Source: Fragilaria crotonensis (taxonomy: Eukaryota; Bacillariophyta; Fragilariophyceae; Fragilariales; Fragilariaceae). Taken from it: a stretch of DNA of 64,000 bases. Position numbers and translations under genes: made by a program. Shown piece after piece: positions 1 to 11,306 of this stretch. The notes beneath the pieces are model-generated. The model worked only from the letters and a program-made list of their open reading frames with translations, had not been told where the DNA came from and searched no databases. Location of the stretch: positions 1 to 64,000 of the forward strand of contig JAKSYS010000033.1 in assembly GCA_022925895.1 (NCBI GenBank), in the 5' to 3' direction. Numbering within the stretch: position 1 is the first letter of the stretch; the number at the start of each line of letters is the position of its first letter.

Positions 1-4
1 CCCG

Positions 5-3000
5 ATGGCTGGGATTCCAAGCCGTCTCCATATGGTTTCCATTGTGACAAGTGGATCGATCAACCAACGACAAACGGACCGGATTGGTTTCTTCGGAGGA
101 AAGAGCTCGACGAGAGGCGAACGCATACGCTTATCGTCAGACAGGTACCAAAGAGAATTGGAGTCGTTACATCTCTCTTGGTTATTTTGTTTTTGAAGAT
201 TGTTTCGAATGCGATAAGATTTGGGCGGAAATGGAGAGAGATCCTCCAAGTTCATCGTTCGATCTGGTATAATTTCCGTTTTATGTCGACCAAGAAATGG
301 ATGTTCCTTCCCAGTTGAATATGTGGGCAATGAACGTTTCTCGAGCATACCTTTCGCATTATGATCCCTCCACCCTTCATAATACGGATACGTTGGCCTA
401 CTCATGGAAGACGATGCCCTTCATGGTGACACCTATGGACGTCGATGACCAAGCTGATTGGATCCCAGTGACGAATCGTCGACGCTCTAAAGCCCCTAAA
501 TCTCCACCTCCAGAAGAGCTTCCAAAGCTGATAATCCCGATCTCGAGGTCGTCCAGGTTCTTCCTGCGGAAAATAGAGGAACTCGCACGTTGTTCGACAA
601 AACAAGTTTCCTTCCAGTAAAAACTCGTGCCCAACCCAAATCGTGGTCTCAAGGATTGCCACCAGTTACAACAGTGTTGGAAGATGACGAAGAAAGTGAC
701 GGAGAACAGCAGCCACCAATCGACGATCCAGAAGTTACTGTTTCTCTCGAGGAACTTCGAAAGAACAGTCTAAGGTTGTCCCACATAAAAATGTTGCAAT
801 GAATGATGGAACTCACAGAGTGACAGTTAAGTGGAGTCCCTCGGAGAATCCTCATACCTATGAGAGCGATAAGAAGAAACTCAATGACAGCATCCATGAG
901 CTACTTTGCACTATGATTCCACCAGAAATTGGAATCTTTTACCGTTGGGAAAGCGAAGATCTTGTAATGTCAAACCCAGCTCAAAACATGACATCCTCTG
1001 AGCTTCGCGACTTCATATCTCCAGCAATCACATTTCTTCATGCGACACAGAATCGTCTTCGGCATGAGGATTGGTTTTGTCACCACACCAAATCAGTGGC
1101 TGCGCTCAGATGCAATGAAAACGCTTTTTAAATCAAAGCAGATTGAAGTATCTGTTTCAAACTCAAAAGCACAAGGGAAGATGGTTACAGCAGGATACGT
1201 GTTGTTCAAGGCCCCGAACACTACTCAACTTTCCTGGTATACGCAATTCTTGCGCAGCGTTCTCCCAGACACAGCGCCGTATTTCGACGTAGTCCGATTT
1301 AAAAGACCCCAATGGATCAATTGATTCCATTCCGGATTCAATGCGGAGAAAAGCACGTAACACCCTTTGCCAAGCGTTGCTTCCTGTTCTAACTGGTCGC
1401 GGTAGTGCGTTATTCTTACCCCGTTACGCCTTGGGCACCATGACAGACGAAAAATCAAAAGCCACTTTCAATTTCATGAAAATGGGCCCGATCGCTCAAG
1501 GCAATCACTATGTCTCCACAAGTTAACCATTTGGATCAACAGAGAACTGAATATAACGAAGATGGTACCACAGTTGAGCGATCTACTCGGGAATGGATGT
1601 CCACCATTCTGGCACCCGATAAGGCATCTCCGCATTGTGCGATGTCGTGAACGGACTTCCAGATCACAAAGCATATCTTCTTGTTCCAAGTCATTATCAC
1701 GCATTCGTTCAACAGGCATGGAGGAATTACAAATCTCGCTTGTATCCCCTAACCATCGAGAAGCACGATTTCGAGACACGTTGCCGGGACTACCGATGTT
1801 ATCCACATTCAAGCGGAAATCAAGTCCCAAGTATCATTTCTTGAACAACTTTCCGGGGCGTCAGTCTGGCAACAAGATGGCTTACCAGCAGATCATCAGG
1901 AAGTTACCACGGGCAGTTTACACAACGAGGATCAACCTCCTAATGACCACCAATCACTGGCGCGTCGTTCTGCATGGCCGACCCCAGCAGAAGGAATTCG
2001 TCAATCAACAAGTCGCAACCGAAAAGAAAGTTCCAAAAGCCGGTCTCACCAACACCAGATTGAAGCTTTCCAGAGCACAGGAGGCGGCACTTCCTTAGGT
2101 TCTGACGATGATCGCAGCACCGCATCCACCCGTTCGCTTACTAATGGTTCGAGATTTTCTACACCGGATACTAGATTCCAAGATCTCGAGAGATCGATGC
2201 AACAAAAGTTACTGGAGTTAGAAATGTCAGGGAAGAAATCTTCTGATCGTCTCCTTTCTATGGAGCATCAATTTAGTCGGATCGAAGACCTGGACAGGAA
2301 AGTAGCTGCTGTTAACGATAAATTGGACCGCGCGGCTGTACAGATGGATGAATCACATACGACGCAACAACACATCCTGAACGATATGGAAGGGATTAAG
2401 ACCCAAACGGCAGCGCAATTCGAGGAAATAAATCAACGTTTATTGTCTAACATGGAGAGTCAACACAAGATGTCGACTACAATGTTAGATTTACGAGAAC
2501 ATTTTGAGAAGATGTCAAATTTTTGGAGAATTTGGCTACAAAATGGAAGTCGATCGGAAGAATGCTGTTGATACAACGATGCAGGTGAACTATGCTCGTG
2601 CAGCTTCCTCGGCTACTCGCGATTTAAAGTTCCACGACTCACAATCAATGAGCAGTGCCAGTACAGGTTCATCCAGGTCCAAAGCTTCAGTTCAATCCAA
2701 TGCATCATCATCAGTGTATTGTTCCCCAGAGAAGAAAAAACAGCGATCCCAACGTAAAGAGGATATCAAACCACAGCACACGTTTGATGACGCTGAGAAT
2801 TTTTTCAAAGAGTCGAACGACTGTCATAGCCCGAGCTATATGGATGTTTGTACAAACTTAGACGAAGCTTTTAGCCATCAGCAAGATTCTCATGGTCCCT
2901 CAGAAGTCGAGCAAACTCTTCTTACGTCAAGTGTTAGGCCGACGAGTCTACCAAATACCCTACCATCGTCTACGGCTCCTCTAGATCCACAATACAAAAC

Positions 3001-3034
3001 TTCTACGGATCTAGACGGGGCGGAGTGTTTATGA
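5..3034 (+). pseudogene. LINE ORF1 region, broken into many frames
   Basis: This stretch is covered by overlapping open segments in all three plus frames (297-620, 590-802, 799-1131, 1040-1324, 1562-2098, 2197-2571, 2504-3034). That is what one ORF with several one-base indels looks like. Segment 2197-2520 has a heptad-rich coiled coil, as in many LINE ORF1 proteins. One break is visible near 2518, where a run of five T separates two frames that otherwise continue each other. The 2504-3034 part is Ser/Gln rich with a basic patch. No RRM or zinc knuckle is evident. Its stop overlaps the start of ORF2 by about ten bases. A nucleic-acid-binding role is inferred from position only. Confidence 0.55.
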
Positions 3035-6000
3035 GTGTTCCTGTTGGAAGATTAGTGTCCTTCGATGAGTCCAATTCACTTGCGACTGCAGTCGATTCTA
3101 CGTCCGCATTGGCTCAGGCACAAGCGCAATGGAAAAACCTGTTTAGTAGCAGTTCTACACATTCCAACGAAACGCAGTATATCATTCCGGATCGTGAACC
3201 TAGCTTACTAACGCGGAAGAATCAACAGGAGAACGTGCCATGGGGAGACATCTTAGCGGAAAAACCGGTAAATACAACACGAGTTTATGTTCAAAACGTG
3301 AATGGGCTTTCATTCGATAGCCGTGGAGGGCAACTCAACGATGTTTGTAAAGTTATACAAGAAACTCAGGTGGACATTTTCTGCGGTCAAGAACACAATC
3401 TCGACGTCACACAAATGAATGTTAGGAGTGTATTATATGACACTATTCGGCAGTATTGGGAAAGGACTAAATTCATTGCAGGTACGACGCCAATCCCCTT
3501 TTCGACGTCGTATAAACCAGGAGGCACATTCCTATTGACAACTGGATGCCTTGCTGGTCGCATCGTTAACCAAGCGCAAGATCGATGGGGAAGATGGGTA
3601 ATTCAAGAATTCTCGGGCAGGTCTGGAATCAAAGTTGTTATCGTGTCAGCATATCAACCAGTCGATAAGAGAGGACATGAAGGGACGCTCACAGTGGCAA
3701 GTCAACATCGAAGTCTCCTCTTGCAATCTCAAGATCCTGTTCCCAACCCCCGGTCTGCCTTCAGGCGTGATCTATTGTTAGCATTGCGGTCTTATCAACG
3801 AGCGGGGTCCGATATCTTGCTGGTCGGCGATTTTAACGAAGCATTCGGCACAGATGCCGATGGTCTGAGCTTTATCGCAGGCGAATTACAATTGATCAAT
3901 TTGAGCTCCTCTCGTCATTCATCCCATGTTCCAGCAACATACTCCAGAGGATCAAAATGTTTAGATTATGCCTTAGGAAGCCCTCGTCTTGGAGCGGCAT
4001 TAATCGCGATGGGATATGAAGCATTTAATGCCAGGTTATCATCTGATCACCGAGGATTTTTCATCGATTTCGATACGGATAAACTGTTCGGAAGTCCAAC
4101 TCCAAACCTCGCTTCTCCTAATCGACGAATGCTTAAAGCAAACAATATACATCAGGTTACAGCATATATCGACACCATGTATGAATTTTTGTTGGCCCAT
4201 AATGCATTTCAAAGAGGGAGGAGATTAACGTATCCCGGTAATCGGCACCAATTTGCAGAGCGACTGGACCGAGATGTTTTAGCGGCTGGTTTGGCGGCAG
4301 AAGAAAAAATCCCTCAGTTTGGTGCGCCGGCATGGTCTCTGGAATTGTCACGAGCAAGGCAACGAGTTCAATATTTGAGGAAATGTTTATCGGCTTTTCG
4401 AACCCATCTAGATCACGCAGGGATTATCCAGGAGTATATTATGATGTTTCCGGAAGACGAAGTCCCAACACATCAACGCCATTGTTCTCGGCTACTTCGG
4501 TCAGCAAGTAGCAATATCCGCCTTCTGGTTAAACAAAGTTTTAATACTCGCGGAGCAGAACGTCAGCAGCGAATTCAAGAATTGGAAACATCAAAACTCT
4601 CTTCTGACAAAGAAACCGCCCAACGACTGCGTCGACTGCAAAAGGCCGAAGATATCAAAGCCGTGACAAACAAGTTGCGCAACGTCAGAGGGAAAAATCA
4701 TAGTAGCGGGGTAGTTCGGTTAGAAATTCCGTTACATTCTGGAGATGACCCGAAAGCTTGCACTCAATGGCAACAAATCGAGGTTCCTACGGAGATTGTT
4801 CGTCTTCTTCAAGAACGGAACAGACTTCACTTCGGACAAGCGCACGGGACTCCGTTCACAGTCTCCCCATTGGTCGATTTACTGGGGTATACTGGTTTCG
4901 GGGAGGCCCAGCAACAACTTTTAAGGGGCACATTCGACACTACAGGTTACGATGAGAACGTTCAATTGCTTCTTAATCATCTTCGGTATGCTCACAAGGC
5001 GGTTGCAGAAAACATCAGACCAACTATTGATGACGGCGATTTTTGTGCCAAACTGCGTTTATGGTCCGAATCTACTACAACATCTCCTTCCGGCATGCAT
5101 CTCGGACATTATAAAACGCTTATCGCACGGCATTCCTATTCGTCCGATGCACCAGATGAAGAGTTGGAACCAGAGTTTAAAGAGAGACGAGACGAACTTA
5201 ATTTTCGACAACAGGCAATACGCCAATTGCGGTTGGATCTCCTGAATTATGCGTTGGAGAGAGGTTATTCATTTCAGCGATGGCAAAAAGTGATCAACAC
5301 CATCCTTTTTAAGGATTCTGATAACGTTCGCTTGCATCGCACCAGGGTCATCCATATCTATGAGGCGGATTTTAATTTGTTCCTCGGAATCAAGTGGAGA
5401 GCAGCTATGCACCAGGCGGAAGATCTACGAATTCTGAATGAAGGACAATTTGGGTCTCGACCGTATCGAAATGCAACAGAGCCTGTGTTTATTGAAGAGC
5501 TACAACTCGAAATTTCAAGGGCTACTCGCAAACCTTTGGTCCTCACGAATTATGATGCAACCGCATGTTACGATCGGATCATTCCTAATCTAGGGATGAC
5601 GGTTAGTCAAAAATATGGAGTTCCTGCACCAGTCACGGTGAGTAATGCTTCGACCCTGGAAAAAACAGAATTTCATGTGCGCACCGATCTTGGAATATCC
5701 CCGACCAGCTACCATCACGAAGAGTCCTTTCCAATCTACGGTACAGGCCAGGGAAGCGCAAATTCCCCCGCCATCTGGTGTTTTCTTTCTAGCACTTTGT
5801 TCGATTGCTACGATACCCAAGCATCGGAAGCGATGTATTGGGATACATGCGGCAGTGTAACCGTACGACTGGGTATGATCGGCTTCGTAGACGACTGTAA
5901 CGGACAAACTAATGCATTTCGAAGTGACGGATCTAGCGAGACGGTTAAACAAGTGGTTTCGCAAGCTCAGGATAACGCTCAATGTTGGACAGATTTATTG

Positions 6001-7500
6001 CACGCAAGTGGTGGCGCTCTCGAATTATCCAAGTGTTCGAGTCATATTCTCCGATGGCAATTTTCCTTAACTGGTGCTCCCGTCTTAGTACCATCACATG
6101 TTTCAAACGACGTCTGTATCGAAGTTCGAGATCACTTATCGAACTCGGCGCAACAGCTACAGTTGCTCTCAGCATACACAGCGCACAAGACACTTGGTCA
6201 TTATAAGGATCCGGCTGGAACCCAGCGAGAACAATACCGCCAATTGAAACGGAAGAGCGATTCTATCACAGCTTTCCTATGGGCTACACCGCTCAATCGA
6301 TCAGAGACATGGACGTATTATTTTGCGTACTACCTCCCAGCCGTTTGTTACCCTCTCGCAAGTTCTTCCCTAACGCCACAATGTCTCGATCGAGTGCAAC
6401 GGAAGGCCATGTCCATTATCGTTCCCAGATGCGGATTTAATCGTCATACCAAGCGAGCCATTATTTATGGCCCTTTAGCTCTGGGAGGAGCGAGCTTCAG
6501 GTCACTGGTGGTCCAACAAGGCATTTCTCAGGCGATGATGTTTATTCGCCAGTGGAGGAATAATTCCATCGCAGGAAAATTACTTCGGATTGCTGTTTCG
6601 TGGTTTCAGGCGCAAGTCGGCGTATCATTCTCCATCCTAGAGCACGTTCAAGAACCCTTACCGCATTTAGAATCGAAATGGATTCGGTCCCTTCGGAATT
6701 TTCTAGCGTCCATTAACGCCAAACTCCGCCTCGACACTCCGTATTTGCCGGAGCTCCAGCGTTTACACGATGCTTGCATCATGGATGTTATTCAATCTTC
6801 AGGGAAGTTTACCCCCACTGAGATCTGCAAGTTGAACTATTGCCGATTGTATTTGAATGTCGTTACAATTTCGGACATAACCTGTGTGAGTGGCAAGCGG
6901 TTGGATTCTAACAAGCTATCGGGAAACCACTCTCGGCTCAGTAGTTATACTCATGGCACCTCAATTTACCAAGAACGACCCTCGGATTCCACGTGGGTAC
7001 TTTGGAAGAAAGCTAACAGGCTATGGAGTACAAGCTCTGACGCCCTTATCCAACCCTTGGGTGATTGGGTTTTACCACTTCATAAACTTCGGCAGCGGCA
7101 CCCCGCATATTGGTGGTCAGGTCGATTGTGGGTCTCGATACAAAACCGGTATATCAAATGCAATTTGGTTTCGGATCAAATTTTCCAAGAAACAGCAGTT
7201 TCGTGCGATTGGGCCGAGCTCCCAACTCTCGCAGTTCCGATGTTAGCAGTGCAATCTACACCCGGGAGCTGGACAATTACCCAACAGAGTTATGTTTTAG
7301 AGGTGAATGATCCGCCGATGTCAGGAACGTTCACACAGTACGTCGCGGCCCTCCCGGAATGGGAGTCAGAATTGCTGCGTCACACCGAGATGTTCGAGGA
7401 CCCCTTTACAGTAGCAATGGCTCTCGAACACGGCGTTCGTGCAGTAAGTGATGGTTCAGATTGGAACCAAGAGCAAGGAGCGCGTTTGGTTGGACGATGA
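3025..7500 (+). CDS. LINE ORF2: EEP endonuclease and reverse transcriptase
   Basis: This 1491-residue open frame makes the enzymes for target-primed reverse transcription. The endonuclease/exonuclease/phosphatase domain spans roughly residues 85-350, with QNVNGL near its start, GDFNEA near residue 268 and SSDHRG near 338. The reverse transcriptase spans roughly 680-1000, with SPSGMHLGHYK, the catalytic NYDATACYDR near 842, GTGQGSANSP near 905 and FVDD near 954 in place of the usual YADD/FADD. The frame ends just after the first RNase H acidic motif (SDGS near 1477), and the rest of RNase H is in another frame from 7461. The protein is otherwise uninterrupted, so this copy is fairly young. The start overlaps the end of ORF1. 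Confidence 0.85.
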   Translation: MFMSVPVGRLVSFDESNSLATAVDSTSALAQAQAQWKNLFSSSSTHSNETQYIIPDREPSLLTRKNQQENVPWGDILAEKPVNTTRVYVQNVNGLSFDSRGGQLNDVCKVIQETQVDIFCGQEHNLDVTQMNVRSVLYDTIRQYWERTKFIAGTTPIPFSTSYKPGGTFLLTTGCLAGRIVNQAQDRWGRWVIQEFSGRSGIKVVIVSAYQPVDKRGHEGTLTVASQHRSLLLQSQDPVPNPRSAFRRDLLLALRSYQRAGSDILLVGDFNEAFGTDADGLSFIAGELQLINLSSSRHSSHVPATYSRGSKCLDYALGSPRLGAALIAMGYEAFNARLSSDHRGFFIDFDTDKLFGSPTPNLASPNRRMLKANNIHQVTAYIDTMYEFLLAHNAFQRGRRLTYPGNRHQFAERLDRDVLAAGLAAEEKIPQFGAPAWSLELSRARQRVQYLRKCLSAFRTHLDHAGIIQEYIMMFPEDEVPTHQRHCSRLLRSASSNIRLLVKQSFNTRGAERQQRIQELETSKLSSDKETAQRLRRLQKAEDIKAVTNKLRNVRGKNHSSGVVRLEIPLHSGDDPKACTQWQQIEVPTEIVRLLQERNRLHFGQAHGTPFTVSPLVDLLGYTGFGEAQQQLLRGTFDTTGYDENVQLLLNHLRYAHKAVAENIRPTIDDGDFCAKLRLWSESTTTSPSGMHLGHYKTLIARHSYSSDAPDEELEPEFKERRDELNFRQQAIRQLRLDLLNYALERGYSFQRWQKVINTILFKDSDNVRLHRTRVIHIYEADFNLFLGIKWRAAMHQAEDLRILNEGQFGSRPYRNATEPVFIEELQLEISRATRKPLVLTNYDATACYDRIIPNLGMTVSQKYGVPAPVTVSNASTLEKTEFHVRTDLGISPTSYHHEESFPIYGTGQGSANSPAIWCFLSSTLFDCYDTQASEAMYWDTCGSVTVRLGMIGFVDDCNGQTNAFRSDGSSETVKQVVSQAQDNAQCWTDLLHASGGALELSKCSSHILRWQFSLTGAPVLVPSHVSNDVCIEVRDHLSNSAQQLQLLSAYTAHKTLGHYKDPAGTQREQYRQLKRKSDSITAFLWATPLNRSETWTYYFAYYLPAVCYPLASSSLTPQCLDRVQRKAMSIIVPRCGFNRHTKRAIIYGPLALGGASFRSLVVQQGISQAMMFIRQWRNNSIAGKLLRIAVSWFQAQVGVSFSILEHVQEPLPHLESKWIRSLRNFLASINAKLRLDTPYLPELQRLHDACIMDVIQSSGKFTPTEICKLNYCRLYLNVVTISDITCVSGKRLDSNKLSGNHSRLSSYTHGTSIYQERPSDSTWVLWKKANRLWSTSSDALIQPLGDWVLPLHKLRQRHPAYWWSGRLWVSIQNRYIKCNLVSDQIFQETAVSCDWAELPTLAVPMLAVQSTPGSWTITQQSYVLEVNDPPMSGTFTQYVAALPEWESELLRHTEMFEDPFTVAMALEHGVRAVSDGSDWNQEQGARLVGR

Positions 7501-8993
7501 GTACCGATAGAGGCGAACGATGTGCACAAGGCATGGGCCCTGCAAGAAGTTCTGCTCCGAACGCCTATCGTTCTGAAAGTTATGGATTATTGTCCCTCTT
7601 GTGTTTCCTTCGCAGGCTGGCGGAGTTTACAGGCAAACACGATCAATGGTATGGAGTTGTGGCTACGGATAGTCAGAGTTTGATCGACACGGTACTTCAG
7701 CGGGACATCAAACAAGAGCTATCTGGCGTTGATACTTCTATCGGCGGCGCACAGCGTCAGATCAAGACCTTTCCGCTTGACCCAACTCTCCCAGATTGGG
7801 ACGTTATTCGAGGAATTCAGGTTCTTCTTCAACGAATGCCAGAGTTAACATTGAAGTATGTTAAAGGCCACCAGGATCGTGATATCCCATATCGGCATCT
7901 ATCCTTGTTGGCTCAATTGAACGTTGATGCTGACTCTCAAGCATCACAATACCAAAGGGATTTGGGTTCGTACCGACCAGATGTGCTTCTTACCGAATGG
8001 GCAGGGGTGCACTTGGAGTTTCCATCGGGCACAGTTACAGCTCATTATGAAGCAGCGTTACGATACCAGGCAACTGCGCCCGCGCTACAGGCTCATATGC
8101 AGGAGCGTTACTCCTGGTCACCACAAACCATGGCAGCGATTAACTGGAAAGCTCATGGCTCGGCGTTCCGACGCCATCTGAAGAAACGCACATTTCTGGT
8201 AAAACTGGTTCACGGTATCCTTCCGACGAATCTTCAACTCCATCGATCGGATCAGCGACGCAATCGTTGCCCAAGCTGTCAAAGCGTAGCCGAAAGTTGG
8301 CAGCATATCCCGTGTTGTCCATCCGACGCTCACATGTCTTGGAAAAATTCGTTCCTCAAGACAATAGATGTGACATGCACCAGGCTCGGGACGATGCCAC
8401 ATTTGCAGGCACTCTTGCTTCGAGGAATTCGAGAGTGGTGCTTGCATCCACACAGTGAAACTGTGTTTACTGTTCAGCCTCGCGGAGGAGATTCTCCAGC
8501 ACTTCGGCGCGTCATTTTCCAACAAAACGCAATCGGCTGGGAGCATATTTTGTTGGGACGGTTTAGTAGCGAATGGAGTCGTCTTCAAGATGAATATTAT
8601 GCTCGACGGGCACAGTCCACGGAAACGAAGCGGCAAACAGGTCAGAGATGGCAAATTACAATCATTAGTTCCATATGGAAACAATGGTTCCTTATTTGGG
8701 CGATTCGGAATAAAGCCCTACACGGAGCGGACTCTCAATTGCAGGCACAAGCAGAGCGAAGAGAAATTGAGCGACAGCTGTCCGACGTGTACGATCTTCG
8801 ACCCCAAATGGAGCCTAGCGTTCGACAATTGTTGCACCGAGATCTCACCGAGCATTTATCTAAAACAGTGGCATACAACAAAAATTGGTTATCGGTTTAT
8901 GGTCCGCTAGTGAAACAGAGTATCAAACGTGCGAAGGCAAAGGCCATACAAGGAGTTAAAGCGATCACACATTATTTCGAGAAGCTCAAGTAA
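7461..8993 (+). CDS. LINE ORF2 C-terminal part: RNase H and zinc-knuckle tail
   Basis: This is the continuation of ORF2 in a different frame. It begins with the rest of RNase H: a Glu in AYRSESYGLL, an Asp in VATDSQSL, then KGHQDRD and the last acidic motif LNVDADSQA. A basic linker follows, then a CPSC...H..CC zinc-finger-like motif near residue 265, and a long helical tail containing GWEHILLGRF and IWAIRNKALHG. The tail is homologous in order and motifs to the minus-strand fragment at 17242-18259. It joins the upstream frame at about 7470-7490 by a one-base shift inside RNase H, so the element as written cannot make RNase H without frameshifting. An initiator Met is not expected for this part. 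Confidence 0.8.
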   Translation: MEPRARSAFGWTMSTDRGERCAQGMGPARSSAPNAYRSESYGLLSLLCFLRRLAEFTGKHDQWYGVVATDSQSLIDTVLQRDIKQELSGVDTSIGGAQRQIKTFPLDPTLPDWDVIRGIQVLLQRMPELTLKYVKGHQDRDIPYRHLSLLAQLNVDADSQASQYQRDLGSYRPDVLLTEWAGVHLEFPSGTVTAHYEAALRYQATAPALQAHMQERYSWSPQTMAAINWKAHGSAFRRHLKKRTFLVKLVHGILPTNLQLHRSDQRRNRCPSCQSVAESWQHIPCCPSDAHMSWKNSFLKTIDVTCTRLGTMPHLQALLLRGIREWCLHPHSETVFTVQPRGGDSPALRRVIFQQNAIGWEHILLGRFSSEWSRLQDEYYARRAQSTETKRQTGQRWQITIISSIWKQWFLIWAIRNKALHGADSQLQAQAERREIERQLSDVYDLRPQMEPSVRQLLHRDLTEHLSKTVAYNKNWLSVYGPLVKQSIKRAKAKAIQGVKAITHYFEKLK

Positions 8994-10100
8994 GTAATTT
9001 GGAGGGGACGTATACTATGCTGGCCGCTATTGGTACACGGTAGTGTCTAGCCGTGTGGGTCGAGTGTTTTTAATCTGAACACAGCGGCAGCACGTTAAAT
9101 TAGATTTGGGGTTTTTTTTTTTTTTTAATCAATTATTAAGTTATTGACCCAGTTGGGATGGGAGTTCGGCACAGTCGATTCACGTTGGCGGGTCGATGTG
9201 TGCAAAGTTTCCCACTCTAGCCTGCTGGATCGGCAAATTCAGGTCGCAGCTAGTTTCCGCGTTCAACGGTGAATCGTGGATGTCCTCGTATCCATAACGT
9301 ACGTCCAGCGAAAGACATGCCGCCGATGCACTTTGCCTTCACACGAACTTCCGAGATCCGGGATTCCGCTAGTATGGGTCGTTGTGCCCGTGGTCGGCTC
9401 GTGCTAGTAGTATTGTCGTAACCCGTCGTAGTACTGGGCCTGGAGGCACAGTACTGTGCTCCCACCCCATACCATGTAATCCCTGAGCCCCAACTTTTCA
9501 CAGCAACTTTTCGATAAAAGTTGGCATTGGTCCAACTCGGTTTTTCGAGCAACTTTTAATCGATAAGGCCGGGAGACGCAAAAAAAAGTTGGGGGGGGTC
9601 AGTTTTTCGTCGCAACTTTTCACTCCGATAAGCCGATAAGGGAGGCCCTGAAGTTTATTGTTTAAACTTTATTTATACAGGAAGCGATTTACGGCAGTGT
9701 TTTCTACGACGTACAGTAGGCGTTCTTGGGTGTTTTTTTTACTGCGAAAACCGGGCGTATCCGCTCATTTTGGCAATCCTGGCTTGTCTGTGTACAAGGA
9801 GTACTCAAGCACCGAACCTTGTAGTCTGTACAGAGCATAGACACGCACCGACAGTTCGATTTGTGATGACGTAATTGGAGTGCCACTGTACTAACATGCA
9901 CCCCGCAGTTTATATGTACACGTAAAACGAACATGGTGAGAATCGAAAGACAGATGGAAAAACAAACAATTGAACATTTAAAACGGAAGGTCCGAGATGC
10001 GACAAACACATTTTCATTCGAAGTCACCAATGCAACCGTAGTTCATGGGAATATGGAAGTCATGCATACAGCATACCACTAGCTTTCAACATCAGGTTTC
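8994..10100. other. non-coding: LINE trailer and intergenic DNA
   Basis: No convincing gene is seen. The first ~130 bp are the LINE trailer, with a run of about 16 T near 9111-9126. Around 9480-9640 the word CAACTTTT and its complement recur, and 9504-9523 is a perfect 8-bp stem with a CGAT loop. The rest is unremarkable. Confidence 0.5.
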
Positions 10101-10101
10101 A

Positions 10102-11306
10102 TCACTTGCGTGTTGGTTTGCGCGTTGGTTTGCGAGTAGGCTTGCGAGTAGGCTTGCGGGTTGGTGAGGCACCAATACATCTTAACTGCGACGAGGGATC
10201 ATGTGTATTATCCCACTTGACACCGCTTGGGTTGAAGCATCCGAACACCATCTTCTTTGCGGCACAGATTTGTGGAGATGCATTATAATCGGAATACTTC
10301 ATGCAAGAATGCCAGCAATAATAAGATGTGGCCGCATCGCAACTTTGCAGGAGACGGGCAACACCCGAAGAGGAACACCCGATCGAGAGGAAATCTTCAT
10401 CTTGCATGATCATGTTATCACGAATGAAACCGAAGGACTTGCCGTGGACAGGATGAAATGCATCGGCGGGAGCCAAGACCATACGACCGTACCAGAGGCG
10501 TTCCTCTTTGAGTTTTGGCATTCTCAAAGTATGCGGGAGGACTCTCATGGGACTCTTGCCTTCACTAATCAAAACAGGATTGATGATTTGATTGACACCA
10601 TCACCGAAGAAGAAGACAAGGTCGTCTTCCTCGTTGAAGTGAACCATCTCGGTCGATCCATCATCGAGCTGGATGTAGAATCCATCGGTGGGTCGACCAT
10701 TTGACTGTCCGGGGCTAAAGGCGAGCAGCAAACCTTGGTCAACGTGCCAATCGATGGTGGTAACGTTGAGTAGAATCATGCATGGATGATGTGTAGTAGG
10801 CATGGAAATGTTCGAGGTGGTCACCCTCGTGAACGATATCCATGAGAAAATGACTTTTCCTTGAGAGTGGCATGCTGCAGGAGAGTCGTTTCAAGAGAGA
10901 GCATCCTCAGGAACGATCCAAAGTCGTTCACTACTTGACGAACGACCGCACGGAAGGCAACGTTCTGTGACTCAAAGAGTCGCACGATTCTTCGTCGCCT
11001 GTCAGTAGCCTCCCACATCTCAGATCCTTGCGAGTGGGTCGCGATGGTGCGACGAACAGTGCCATCCGCAAAGGCTGTCTTCACACCAACGGCCTTGATA
11101 CACTCTGGAAGAGATTGCAATAGAGCTTGCTTATGAAGGTCAGGAACGTTCGTGATGCTCACGATTCCAACCGTTTGGAGAGCATGGAGAAGTCTATCCG
11201 CGTCGAGGTGCTTAACAACTGCTTCGTAGGAGACGCGCGTTGGAGAAATGGCGGCAGATGCAGAGTTCACGCAGAAGAGGATCAAAGTTGCGAGTGAGAG
11301 GTTCAT
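10102..11306 (-). pseudogene. secreted 2OG-Fe(II) oxygenase-like protein, copy 1 (frameshifted)
   Basis: The N-terminal frame (11306 down to about 10870) begins with a clear signal peptide ending near SASA, followed by an isopenicillin-N-synthase-like N-terminal region. The second frame (about 10840 to 10102) contains DWHVDQG, the HxD of a 2OG-Fe(II) double-stranded beta-helix, and later FFFGDGVNQ and a distal VLPHTLR His. It ends in a Cys-rich segment and five tandem TRKP units before the stop. The two frames join near 10820-10910, where this copy lacks single bases that are present in copy 2 (29084-30313). If expressed it would act in the secretory pathway or outside the cell. The family call rests on motif spacing. 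Copy 2 helps define the ancestral frame but is itself frameshifted. Confidence 0.55.

Larger units (their letters stand above)
1..9130 (+). mobile_element. LINE-like non-LTR retrotransposon, left end outside window
   Basis: The first 9 kb read as one plus-strand non-LTR retroelement: a frameshifted ORF1 region with a coiled coil, then an ORF2 with an apurinic-type (EEP) endonuclease, reverse transcriptase and RNase H. There are no LTRs and no integrase. The 5' end is probably outside the window because ORF-like sequence starts at the first bases. The 3' end is not sharply defined. Coding stops at 8993 and a T run at about 9111-9126 lies in the trailer, but I see no poly(A) tail and no target duplication that would fix the boundary. 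A second, shorter relative of the same clade lies at 17127-24700 on the minus strand. Confidence 0.75.
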
